In this document: positions 36,349-47,798 of the stretch, piece by piece
Numbering within the stretch: the first letter of the stretch is position 1
Layout of the letters: each line of letters begins with the position of its first letter
Assembly: GCA_035771175.1 (NCBI GenBank)
Contig: CM069595.1
Location: 5,188,094 to 5,252,093 of the forward strand
Direction of reading: 5' to 3'
Origin: Paratinospora sagittata
Lineage: Eukaryota; Streptophyta; Magnoliopsida; Ranunculales; Menispermaceae
Length of the DNA: 64,000 bases
Notes under the pieces: model-generated
Database searches by the model: none
What the model saw: the letters and a program-made list of their open reading frames with translations, nothing else
Told to the model about the DNA's origin: nothing
Made by a program: the position numbers and the translations under genes

Positions 36349-39300
36349 ATGGCGATCGACGGAGACATAGACGATCTGCCGAAGAACAAAGCGAACTACA
36401 CAGCTCTCACACCGCTCTGGTTTCTGGAGAGAGCTGCTGTTGTTCATCCTCAGAGGACATCCGTCGTTCATGAATCGGTTCAGTATACTTGGCTCCAGAC
36501 TTACCGGAGGTGCCGTCGCTTGGCTTCCGCTCTTTCGAAGCACTCCGTCGGCGTCGAAAGCACTGTGAGTTTTTGACTCGATCTCTGTGGTTATTTATTT
36601 ATTTTTTTGTTGTTATTATTGTTTCGTTGATCGTACGAGCTTGGATTGAGTTTGATGCTAAGATAAGTTTAGTTACTGATTTTTATTATTGTTGTTGATG
36701 ATTCATTAATCTGTTTCCCCTATCGGTTTGGTCTTATAAATACTTACAATGAATATCTTTAGAAATGGACATTTGATTTGCAGTTTTCTGTTCTTGCAAT
36801 TTAAATATTGACTTAGCTTTTGATAGAAGAGTGAGTGGTAGAAAAAAAAAGGGCTTGGGCCTCCTTTGGCACAGCTTTTTCAAGGTGCTTTTTGCCTAAA
36901 AGCATTTTGATGGTGTTTGACAAATATTTGTTTTGGGCCAAACTGTAGTTGGAAAAATCAGTTTTTCTGCTTTTAAGAGAAGTCAGTGAGATCAGCTTTT
37001 TCAAAAAGCAGTTTCTCTAGCAGCACAATTTTGAAAAACACATTTGCAAAAGCTGTACTAGACTGGTTTAGTTGAGTTGAATTGGTTTGGCCTAATGAAT
37101 GATTTTATTTGATTAGGTTAGTATTTTGAGCTATCATTTATCATCACCTTAACCAACTCCTCGTACATGATGGAGTGTGTTTATTCTGCATTAGTTTGAT
37201 AGGAGGCTGTACAAAAGCAATTCCTTTTTTGACATGTCTCTTGAAGGATAAGGGTGGGCCTCAGCGCTGCTGCATTGAGTTTGGTCCATTATAACTTAAT
37301 GGTCCTGGCTCTAATTCAGAAGTGGTCTCTCCCACGCAAAGGTAAGGCTACTTGTCCCTTCCCTAGAGCCTATAAGGGCGGGTCTCGTGTCCCTTTTTTG
37401 TTTGTCCTTTGAAGGAATTAAATACCTGAATCCTCTTTATCTTAGTAGTCAAAAGTGGCAGACTCAACACCTGCAGTTGTCCCATCAAAAGTAATTTCTA
37501 ACTAGCAATACACTAGACATTTGTAATTCTTGTATATTCTTGGCTGTTCTTGTGTGCTTTTGCAAGTGCTATATTATTGTATTCTCAGTCCACACTTTTT
37601 TTTTTTTTTGTGAGAGGAAGCAAAACAATTTTATTTAACAAAACCATTTCTGAAAAGTACAAAAAAAGAAAAAAATTGTCTCCTTTCTTGAGCGTCGTGT
37701 TTATTACATCCCTTCCTAGTTTTCTGTCTGAAAAAAGGAAAAAATTGTCTCCTTTTTTCCCATCTACTTCCATGAAGCATATGGTGTTAATTGTACCATA
37801 ACTGTAGTAGGCAAAACACCTTGTCTTCTCTTCCTGAACTCTGTGTTGCTTAAACTATTTCAAAAGGTAAAGCAATCATGCTAAATATGTAGTTATCTAC
37901 TGAAATCTAATGATTCATAGCCCCTTGTGAATCAAATTGCATTCTCTTATTCCATACAGGGAGATGATTATTAGCATTTTAAAACGTTATTATCCTCCTT
38001 TCATATAAAAGGTTCTATATCTATTTGAATCCTGATTTCTATTTCTTGTTTTTTATTTTGGTTATATTATACATGTCATAATATTGTTACTTAGAAGTAG
38101 AATGTTATTATGTAAATTATTTTAGTTCATAACTTGCTTCACACGTTTCTTAATCCAATTATCCAAGTGTCAACACCTTTTTGAACCTGCACCTATATCT
38201 GCACAACATACTCTGGAGCTCTCTGTGGTACCTGGATGCTAAAAGTTGGGTATTGATCTGAATAAACAAAAATGTAACATTGATCTTTTCTCCTGTTTGC
38301 TTAAAGACCTGGTCAAGTTTTTTCTGTTAATAGAAATTATTATTTTTGGCTAGTATGAGTAATGAATCTGCATTTACCCTTGAAAAATGTATAGAGCTAT
38401 GCTGCTATAGAACTATAGAGCTATGAATCTTCTTAATCTTCTTCTTCTTCTTCATTTATTTTTCAGGTGAGTTTTAAGGTGGAAGTGATTTGATACATCC
38501 ATAGGTTGATTCTTTTTTTTTTTTCCAAGAGTTGAATCTGGCCACTCATTGATGCTTCTTTCTTTTCTTTTCATTTTATCCCTGTGACACGCCATGTTAG
38601 TTTCGAGTTACATGGCAAACTGAGATTATTTTATTTTATCTGACAGGTAGCCGTAATTGCACCAAACATTCCAGCAATTTATGAAGCTCACTTTGGAGTT
38701 CCAATGGCTGGAGCAGTTGTTAATTGTGTCAACATTCGCTTAAATGCTTCTACGGTTGCTTTCCTTCTGGGGCACTCGTCAGCTGCAGTTGTAATGGTGG
38801 ACCAGGAGTTCTTTTCCTTAGCAGAAGAAGCTTTGAGAATCTTAGAAGAGAAAGATAAAAGTAACTTCAAGCCTCCTCTCTTGATTGTCGTAGGGGATGA
38901 AAACTGTGATCCAAACGCACTTAAATACGCTCTACATAAAGGGGCCATTGAATATGAAAAGTTTTTAGAAAGTGGTGACCCTGAATTCATGTGGAAACCA
39001 CCTAATGATGAGTGGCAAAGCATAGCTTTGGGTTATACTTCTGGAACAACATCTAACCCAAAAGGGGTGGTTTTGAGTCACCGCGGGGCATATCTCATGG
39101 CTCTAAGTGCTGCTCTTATATGGGGGATGAATGAAGGGGTTGTTTACCTGTGGACACTGCCCATGTTCCACTGTAATGGTTGGTGCTACACTTGGTCACT
39201 TGCAGCTCTCTGTGGAACAAGCATATGCCTTAGACAGGTACTAAGGAAAAGATGAAAAAACATTTGTGGAAAAAGAAAAATGAAGACAAAAAAAAAAGAA

Positions 39301-40467
39301 AAATGACGAAGGGTCAGGGGGATTTTTACTGTTTTTCACATGAAAAATTTTGTGGTTTAAGGTTAAGCAAACCACTGCATCTACATCGACCTAAACTAAA
39401 AGTTTGTTTACAGCCTTCTTTTTTGGATATTTGTCTTTTTACAGTTCTAAGTCCATGGTAGCTGTAGTTTCTTGGCTTTACTTTTTGATCTTCTCTTTTA
39501 AGCTGATCTCCTTATGTGCTATGTGGTTAGTTTGTTCAAACTCATGTCTAAAGATCTTCTGCACTCTCAGGTTACGGCCAAGGCTGTGTACTCAGCTATA
39601 GCCAATCAGGGAGTGACCCACTTCTGCGCTGCACCTGTGGTACTCAACACCATCGTCAATGCCCCTTCTGACCAAACTATCCTTCCTCTCCCTCGCCTGG
39701 TAAACGTGATGACTGCTGGCGCAGCACCACCCCCAACTATTCTATCGGCAATGGCCCAGCAGGGGTTCCGCATCACCCACACTTATGGCCTCTCTGAAAC
39801 ATATGGTCCTTCAACTGTTTGTGCATGGCAGCCTGAATGGGACAGCCTACCAATTGAAACCCAAGCCCGCCTAAATGCCCGCCAAGGCATTCGCTACACT
39901 GGACTGGAGGGCTTGGATGTTGTTGATACAAAAACCATGGCGCCTGTCCCACCAGACGGTACCACCGTTGGAGAAATTGTGATGCGTGGGAATCTAGTGA
40001 TGAAGGGCTATCTAAAGAACCCAAAAGCTAACAAAGAGACCTTTGCAGGTGGGTGGTTCCATTCTGGAGACCTTGGAGTAAAGCACCCTGATGGGTATAT
40101 AGAGATCAAAGACCGAGCAAAGGATATAATTATATCTGGTGGTGAAAATATTAGTAGCTTGGAAGTAGAGAGCATTTTGTATCAGCATCCGCTTGTGTTT
40201 GAGACATCAGTGGTTGCGAGACCTGACGAGCAGTGGGGTGAATCTCCCTGTGCGTTTGTGACACTCAAACCTGGGGTTGATGCATCAAACGAAATGGTTT
40301 TGGCTGAAGATATAATGAAGTTTTGCAGGGCAAAAATGCCTGGTTATTGGGTTCCTAAGTCTGTTGTGTTTGGTCCTCTGCCTAAGACTTCTACAGGTAA
40401 GATACAGAAGCACCTGCTGAGAGCAAAAGCCAAGGAGATGGGACCTGTTAAAAGGAGCAGATTATGA
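36349..40467 (+). CDS. AAE1-like: Peroxisomal acyl-activating enzyme (acyl-CoA synthetase), tandem copy A
   Basis: This is an ANL-superfamily ligase that converts a carboxylic acid, ATP and CoA to acyl-CoA. Exons 36349-36564, 38647-39237 and 39571-40467 join in frame to 567 aa. Visible motifs are the amino-terminal DIDDLPKN.ANYTALTPLWFLERAA signature of the plant AAE1/cinnamate-CoA-ligase clade, and the AMP-binding P-loop YTSGTTSNPKGVV (about residue 200). TYGLSETYGPSTVCAW, GGWFHSGDLGVKHPDGY, DRAKDIIISGGENIS and the catalytic-lysine region KTSTGKIQKHLLRAKAKEMG follow. It ends SRL, a canonical PTS1 peroxisomal signal. Related enzymes act on cinnamate, benzoate or medium/short-chain acids; the substrate cannot be read from sequence. 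Gene B, 700 bp downstream, is its tandem duplicate. Intron 1 (2.1 kb) holds SINE-like and MITE-like debris. Confidence 0.92.
36850..37070. mobile_element. MITE-like sequence in AAE-A intron 1
   Basis: The segment has partly inverted motifs typical of small plant DNA elements: CACAGCTTTTTCAAGGTGCTTTTT near the left and CAGCTTTTTCAAAAAGCAG and AAAAGCTG toward the right. Exact termini and a target-site duplication were not resolved. Confidence 0.35.
37240..37405 (+). mobile_element. SINE-like remnant in AAE-A intron 1
   Basis: The order GTCCTGGCTCTAATTCAGAAG (box-B-like), GTCTCTCCCACGCAAAGG, GGTAAGGCTACTTG, CCCTTCCCTAGAGCC, AAGGGCGGGTCT and a T run matches the general layout of plant tRNA-derived SINEs. 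The GGTAAGGCT...CCTTCCC..GGG tail in particular is characteristic. This is recognised from memory of the family; the copy is old. Confidence 0.45.
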
Positions 40468-41060
40468 TACTCCACAATGCCTTTACTAAGGGGTTTTCTA
40501 TTCTATGCTTGTTCATGTTTTAGATATATGTTAAATATGATTCAAAGAGGGGAAAAAAAGTGTGAAAATGACATTTATAGTTGACATTAATAAAAATATT
40601 TTTATTAATGTACCATGGATAGTTAAAAGCATCTTTTCATTCCCTATTAGGTGTCTCACCTACCCTTTTCTAATGAGAGGTCGTTAAGCTTTATCTACAC
40701 TTGATATGTAACCTCATACAATATGAAATTGCAATCTTTTTAAGATATTCATTTTATAATCAGATAAGAACATAATCAAGTTACCTTCATTGTTAACTTG
40801 TAACTTTCATGAAATAGAATCAATTGAAACCAAACGCCAGATTAATAGAACGCCAAGGACGCTCGTGACTTGGTGAATGGACCACGGTGACACGAAGGAC
40901 AAAAGTTGAAGGTGAGAGGGTACTCAACAGTCAACGCTCTCAAACGTATACGAGTGCTACTTTCTTTGTCCGTTGATGTTTTTATTTCTACGGTTAAGAT
41001 CTTCACCCCACGTACGGTTGGTTGTATATATCATTTCCCTCGTTCTTCGCTGACTACCTC
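40468..41060. other. Intergenic between AAE-A and AAE-B
   Basis: This holds the AAE-A 3' flank and the AAE-B promoter. ACACGTACG-like and ACGCTC motifs occur near 40920-41015. No gene is seen. Confidence 0.4.
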
Positions 41061-41068
41061 TATAAATA
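41061..41068 (+). promoter_or_regulatory. TATA box of acyl-activating enzyme gene B
   Basis: TATAAATA lies 112 bases upstream of the ATG at 41173. A (GA)n tract at 41131-41157 lies in the expected leader. Confidence 0.6.
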
Positions 41069-41130
41069 TGCGTAGTATCATCAGATGCTTCCTATTTGCC
41101 TTCTCAAACTCACGAGACGAACAAGAACAG

Positions 41131-41157
<27 letters not shown>
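41131..41157. repeat. (GA)n microsatellite in the AAE-B leader
   Basis: About 13 GA units lie between the TATA box and the start codon. It is absent from the leader of copy A, so it arose or expanded after the duplication or was lost in A. Confidence 0.9.
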
Positions 41158-41162
<5 letters not shown>

Positions 41163-41172
41163 GAGGTAAGCG

Positions 41173-41793
41173 ATGGCGATCGCCGGAGATATAGACGATC
41201 TGCCGAAGAACGAAGCGAACTACACAGCTCTTACACCGCTTTGGTTTCTGGAGAGAGCGGCTTCGGTTCATCCACAGAGGAAATCCGTGGTTCATGGATC
41301 GGTACAGTATACTTGGCTCCAGACTTACAAGAGGTGCCGTCAGTTGGCTTCCGCTCTTTCGAATCACTCAATCGGCCTCGGAAAGACTGTAAGTTCATTC
41401 GAAGTCGATCAATGCTATTATTATTATTTGTTCCCTCTTCTTTTGCTAGTTGAAGGAGTTTTTAAGTTGAATATGACGATCGTCTTTCTAGGTACTGTTG
41501 GTTTCTATTTTTTGGTTAATTGAAGGATAATTTTTTATTTAAGGATAGATATATATGTTTGCTGGAGAATTTGTAACTTGTGTGTTTTAGTTGTTGGTTG
41601 GTTGATCAGATGAAAAATGATTTCTAGAGTTAGTAAGTTTTAATCAATTTATTTGAGGATTTTAGAATTGAAGGACCAGATACACGAGGACCTATTTTTC
41701 TGGTGTTCATAATCATACCTAAAAAGTATAAGGAGAGCAGTTATGGAGGCTATTAATTTCTTTTAGGTAAAAATATATGACATCTTTTTCTGT

Positions 41794-41868
<75 letters not shown>

Positions 41869-44800
41869 CTTTTTAACAGAAATCATCTTGATTTGAATTT
41901 TTCATCCCAGAGACCAGCTAGAAAACTGGATTTCTTGCTTGCGGAATCTTTTACTACGACGAGTTTAGCTGTTGTTTTTCTTTTTTCCCCTTTAATTATT
42001 ATTTTTTGAGAGAATGAGTTTAGCTGTCAAAAAATTTGTTCGGTCGGTTACGTCGGTACACCCAAGTTTTACGCTCCTCCTGTGTTGCGAACAAGCCGAA
42101 GTGGGTACGCAGAACAATCGTTCGTCTGTTCTGCGAGAAATTTTAATTTTCTCTTCCGTCGTTTGTGAGCGTTATCATATTCTAGAGCCATCTCCGGGCC
42201 CTATGGGCGCATGTGCCATTACACTTCACTTAAATAAAATTTTAAAGTTTTATCAATTGGGATTTAATTTTCTTGATTTGTTTTTAATATTAATTTTTTA
42301 GAAAATAAGATATAAATACCTATTAACAGAAACGTAATGGAAAAAAAATATCTTTATTATTAAAATTAAGAATTGAAGTCGAAAACAATAAAAATATGAG
42401 ATTAAAGAAAGTAAAATGAAGAAGTTAAAGAGCAAGGAAGTTGGTGCATTTGCAGTGTCGCGTAGTCATGGACCCGGGACATGTGTCACAAAGTGACAAG
42501 TTGTTCTTGGACATTTGGATTACTAGATTTCCTAGCACGTTTAGACTAATTGGTCCTTACAACTCTAACTACGTTACATACACCTTTTTTTTTTTTTTTT
42601 TTTTTACGAAGTGCTATATTGACATTTATGGCAAAAATAAATACAAACATCACTTTCAATATACATTATTAGATTGCCTTAAATCGTGTGTAACCATCAC
42701 GTAATTTAAGACAATTCAACGGTGCATTGATGAAAAGTTAACGGAGGTCACTTAAGCATTATTCTAATGACCGCCTTGGATTATTAAATAAAGTAGCAAT
42801 ATTCTTAGGGTTACCCGGATCGATATATGTTAATGTAGAAATCTACAGATTATTAAAGACAAGTAGTATCCGTTCTTTATATGTTGATATAAAAATCTAC
42901 AATAGTGTTTGGATTTAGACTAGTATTTACTTCTAATATACCCTTAAGAAACAATCATTAAGAAATCATGATCGAACCCCTCCTTCTCTCTTGCCACATA
43001 TATATGGAAGGTTCAGGTTTCATCTAAGGTAAGGGTCTTCAGATGGTTGTTGGTCCATAGGAGGATCAACACTTTGATGTTTTTCAAAAAAGATTGCCTA
43101 ATATATGTATCTCCCCACATTGGTGCTTAATGTGTGGTCATGAGGGTGAGAGTGTGGATCATTTATTTTTCTCATGTGGATTTGCTAGACGGATTTGGCA
43201 TTGTTGATGTGTCTTCTCGGGGGGTAGATTTTCTATTCCAAATTGTGTAAATGACGGGCTGTCTCTTTCTCACATATCATCGTCCTCTAAACAAGTTCAA
43301 GGGATTGGTCTAATAGCGACATATGTGACATTATGGTGTTTATAGCTCGAGCGTAATAACAAAATATTCAGCAATATGGCTCGGGGTGAGGCTCAAGTGT
43401 GAGAAAGTATTAAGGTGATGATTAGCACTTGGGTTTGGGCATCGAAATGGAATTCGGTTTTGCTCTCTAGATTGGATCTTGGGTTGGGATAGATGTTTAT
43501 ATGGTGGAAATGTTGTGTAGCCTTGGCATAGTAGTCCAAGGTGGAGGTTTTGGTAGTTAGAGTGGTAGTTGAGAGCTTCCCTTGAGCTCTCCTCTACAAT
43601 GGTGTTTGTACATATTTTCTGACAGGTAATAAAATCATGATATTTGTTTCTTTTCAAAAAAAAAAAAAAAAAAAAAATCTTTTGTGTTTTGAGCATCTTT
43701 TTCGCTTCTTCCCCCTCATGATTAAGAGATGGATTTGACTAGTCATTTGCATTCAATTTTCATATGAAGATATGACTGTTTATTCTGTAATTTTCATTTA
43801 ATCTGAACATCTCAGTAGCAGAAAATGTTGAATATCCAATGACACACATGTGGAGCCCATTGTGGAAATGTAAGTTTGAGCACTTCAAAGAGTATGCAAA
43901 GCAATAAGCAACATGGAAGTGGTATTGCCCACGTGTAGAGTTAAAAGTCAGCCTTAATTAGGATCTCTTACCACTTGAATCATCAAAAATAATTGCAATA
44001 TATCATGGATTTGATAGACTGTCGTGGGACAAGATATGAAAATTAAAACATGTAATGTACATGCTTTGTTCGAAGTAGAATATATTTCTTTCTTTTGTTC
44101 TCCTTTCAGAGTAACTTCTACATTCTCTTTAATGAGTCATGGGACACTTATACATACATGCCCACTTTCCTCTTCCTCTGTTTCTCATTGCTGTAGAACT
44201 GAATCCTATTCTAGTGATATAACAGTCCAACTAATGATTAAGGCAAATTTGACTAAAATATAATGCGAAATACAAGGAGCTTGGCGGTCTAATCTCCTTT
44301 AACTTTTGTTATATTCTGCAGGTAGCTGTTATTGCACCAAACATTCCAGCCACTTATGAAGCTCATTTTGGAGTTCCAATGGCAGGAGCAGTGGTGAACT
44401 GCATCAATATTCGTTTAAATGCATCGACTATTGCTTTTCTTCTGGAGCACTCATCGGCGGCGGTTGTAATGGTGGACCAAGAGTTCTTTTCCTTGGCAGA
44501 GGATGCTTTGAAGCTATTAGAAGGCAAAGGCAACTTCAAGCCTCCTCTTCTTATAGTCATAGGTGATGATAACTCTGACCCAAAGTCACTCAAGGATGCT
44601 CTTAAAAAGGGGGCCATTGAATATGAGAAGTTTCTGGAAACTGGGGACCCTGAATTTGCATGGAAACCACCCCAGGACGAGTGGCAGAGCATTGCTTTAG
44701 GTTATACTTCTGGTACAACGTCAAGCCCAAAGGGGGTGGTCTTGAGTCATCGTGGGGCATATCTCATGGCTCTGAGCGTTGCTATTTCATGGGGAATGAC

Positions 44801-46494
44801 TGAAGGGCCCATATATTTGTGGACTCTTCCCATGTTTCACTGTAACGGTTGGTGTTACACTTGGTCACTGGCCGCTTTCTGTGGGACAAGCATATGCCTT
44901 CGACAGGTATGTCAATGTGAATCCTCAGGGTTTCCTTTATGTAAGTTCAGAATATATCATTATCATACCTGTAAAGTCTCGTCTAAACCTGATTACTTTA
45001 TATGTTAGAGCACTGTTCATAATCTAAAGGCGGAATGAAATGAAGTTCCTCAATCTGTAAACATGCCCTTGATCATCAAATATATTAATTCAAACTAGAT
45101 CTGCTTGGGTAAAGATCCCCGTTGATTTAGAAGTGGCCAGGTTATCTGTCTTGTGGATTTGGTAAAATAGCTCTTGCAACACACTAAGGTACTATCGTCA
45201 CACTGCTGGGAAAGTTCCAATCCAGGCATACCTCTTGAAATCTTACTTAAAATGTCTAAACCAGCTGGTACATGCAAAGCTAATTGAGAATTCCATTCAG
45301 ATTAATCATCAAGTCCATGTCATTGCTAGCAAGAAAATATTGTTTGATCCATCAAGTAGACGAACTTGCTACTCTGTTGTCTATTTAAATTGGCATCATC
45401 TGTTGCCATGCAACTTCTACTAACTGGAATTTTCTTTAGTTTATGCACTATATTTATGTGGATGCTTATCAGTATCTACTGAGATTTCTGTTATGAATTC
45501 TTCCATAGGTTTCCAAGTTTGAATGTTCTCCCCTGCTCGTACTGCTCTGTGAATTAACACAGTTATGTCTCCGGTGCTCTTGTAACTTTGCTTACAGGTA
45601 ACAGCCAAGGCAGTATACTCAGCAATAGCAAATCAGGGTGTAACCCACTTCTGCGCAGCCCCTGTTGTCCTCAACAGCATCATAAATGCCCCTTCAGACC
45701 AGGCCATCCTTCCCCTTCCTCGCACTGTCAACGTGATGACAGCGGGCGCAGCACCACCAGCTTCCATCCTCACTGGCATGTCCCAGCTTGGCTTCCGCGT
45801 CACCCACACTTACGGCCTCTCTGAAACATACGGACCCAGCACAGTATGCGCTTGGAAGCCCGAATGGAACTCCCTACCTATCGGCAAACAAGCCCAACTA
45901 CATTCTCGCCAAGGTGTTCGCTACATTGCCCTCGAAGGCCTTGATGTCGTCGACCCCAAAACCATGGCCCCTGTCCCCGCTGACGGCACGACCATTGGTG
46001 AGATTGTGATGCGCGGAAACGCAGTGATGAAGGGCTATCTAAAGAACCCAAAAGCCAACAAGGAGGCTTTTTCCGGCGGGTGGTATCACTCTGGAGACCT
46101 CGGTGTCAAGCACCCTGATAACTATATCCAAGTGAAGGACAGAGCAAAGGATATTATAATCTCTGGAGGTGAAAATATCAGTACTGTTGAAATAGAAAAC
46201 ATTCTATACGAACACCCACTTGTGCTTGAAACTTCAGTGGTTGCGAGAGCAGATGAGAAGTGGGGAGAGTCGCCTTGTGCTTTTGTGACACTGAAGCCTG
46301 GCGTAGATGCATCAAATGAGCAGAGTTTGGTAGAAGATATTATGAAGTTTTCCAGGTCGAGAATGCCTGCTTATTGGGTTCCAAAATCGGTGGTGTTTGG
46401 GCCATTGCCCAAGACTGCTACTGGGAAGGTGCAGAAACACTTGCTTAGAGCCAAGACGAAGGAAATGGGCCCTGTCAAGAAGAGTAGATTATAG
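41173..46494 (+). CDS. AAE1-like: Peroxisomal acyl-activating enzyme (acyl-CoA synthetase), tandem copy B
   Basis: Exons 41173-41388, 44322-44906 and 45598-46494 join in frame to 565 aa, two residues shorter than copy A (in the loop before NFKPPLLIV). Exon 1 (216 bp) and exon 3 (897 bp) have the same length as in copy A, and both introns fall at the same codons, so the pair is a tandem duplication. Motifs match: YTSGTTSSPKGVV, TYGLSETYGPSTVCAW, GGWYHSGDLGVKHPDNY, DRAKDIIISGGENIS, KTATGKVQKHLLRAKTKEMG and the PTS1 end SRL. The role should be ATP-dependent CoA thioester formation in the peroxisome, on an aromatic or fatty acid not determined here. Exon 3 is more GC-rich at third positions than that of copy A. 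Intron 1 (2.9 kb) contains a long CT microsatellite and a LINE tail. Confidence 0.92.
41797..41864. repeat. (CT)n microsatellite in AAE-B intron 1
   Basis: About 34 CT units, uninterrupted. Non-coding and likely polymorphic. Confidence 0.95.
43030..43678 (+). mobile_element. LINE 3' end with poly-A tail in AAE-B intron 1
   Basis: The plus strand reads, with stops and frame breaks, the zinc-binding RT-associated (zf-RVT) region of plant LINEs. INTLDVFQKRLPN, CISPHWCLMCGHEGESVDHLFFSCGFARRIWHC and LERNNKIF are followed by a C-terminal stretch and finally about 22 A residues at 43657-43678. The 5' part is missing, as in typical 5'-truncated insertions. It is in the same orientation as the host gene. 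Confidence 0.75.
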
Positions 46495-47603
46495 CGCCGC
46501 TAAGCAATGATTCATGAACAGGAAAGTAAGGTAAGTTATGTTCAATTGCAGCCGCTGTTAATTAGTTCAAGTGTCTTTTTGGCAATTAAGAAGGCAGAAG
46601 ATGTAGCTCATGTTTGGTTTTATTTTCTTATTTTCTTTTCATTAAAAAAATCACATATAACTGTCAGTAAAAAAATAAACAAAATTATCAAAATAATGTG
46701 TTTCAAATTCTTCTGTACAAGGAAACATAGTTGATCCAAATGTTGGATATCTTAAACATTGTGCATTCGAATTCTTTTATTTAGGGTTCGATTTTTTTTT
46801 TATATTACAAATAAGTGAGGGTTTTCTCTTTTTTAATAAAAGTGAAAGTGAAATTATAATAATTAGTTCGTATAATTTTTATTTAGGTCTTTTATAGGTC
46901 TTTTATGTCTTTTATCATTATATTTATCTTTTTTGTTTTATTGAGGAATTTTAACTTTTTTCTCATTCTGTATCAGTATTTTCTGATATTATGTTAGTAC
47001 TCAAAAAAAATAAAAATAAAAATAAATAGGAAACATAGTTTGTTATTTTTTGATAAAAAAAAGGAAACATAGTTGAAGCAATAGATCTCAAGAATAATAA
47101 TCCCATGGATCAAGCGACACATCAAGAAGAAAATCTGTAAATCTTTGATTAAATGCACAGTTAATAACAATCCCACAAATTAGTGAATGTAATAAAAAAA
47201 AATCATTGGTTAATTGCGTAATTGATTCTGTGATGATCCAGTATAGTCTTTTTATTAATATTGGTTGACTAATATAATCAGTCTTTTAGTTTTCTTTCTT
47301 GTAAAGTTTAAATAATCAGCTTTGTAAGTTTATTTATTTTTCTCGTGAAGCCTATCCTCATGTATATTGACAATACCGATCAATGAAAAATAGAAATTGG
47401 CATGTCTTCTGAAAGATTTTCTGTAGACGTGCGATATCTTTAAAGTACGGGCAAAACACGTTTCAAAACAATTTTTTCAAAACAAGTTTTGTCGCTTTTT
47501 CCAAACGTATCAGTTTACGTGCACGACAGGGGACTAATCTTAATCAAATTCTTTCCGTTATAAATTCTAAACTTTCCTCACCCTGAATAAAGCTTTCTTG
47601 AAA

Positions 47604-47798
47604 TGGAAAATGCTATTTTGATGACTGTAGCTATATTTTTAAGTGTAATTATATATTTATAATCATTAGATCATAATGATTCAAAGTGTTATATATGTTA
47701 AGGTGTGTAATAAATATAACACACAATGATTTAATAATTGTAAATGTGTAATTATATTTAAAAATATAACTATAGCAGTAAAAATAACATTTTTCAAA
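47604..47798. mobile_element. Palindromic MITE-like element, about 190 bp
   Basis: The left arm AAAATGCTATTTTGATGACT...TATTTTTAAGTGTAATTATAT pairs with the right arm, whose reverse complement reads AAAAATGTTATTTTTACTGC..., over roughly 45 bases with few mismatches. The centre is also partly palindromic (ATAACACACAATGATT versus AATGATTCAAAGTGTTAT). It has no coding capacity. The target-site duplication is unclear. Confidence 0.6.

Noticed and set aside
39773..40024. Antisense ORFs within AAE and BXL exons
   Set aside because: They are shadows of the coding frames in GC-richer exons and show no independent family features.
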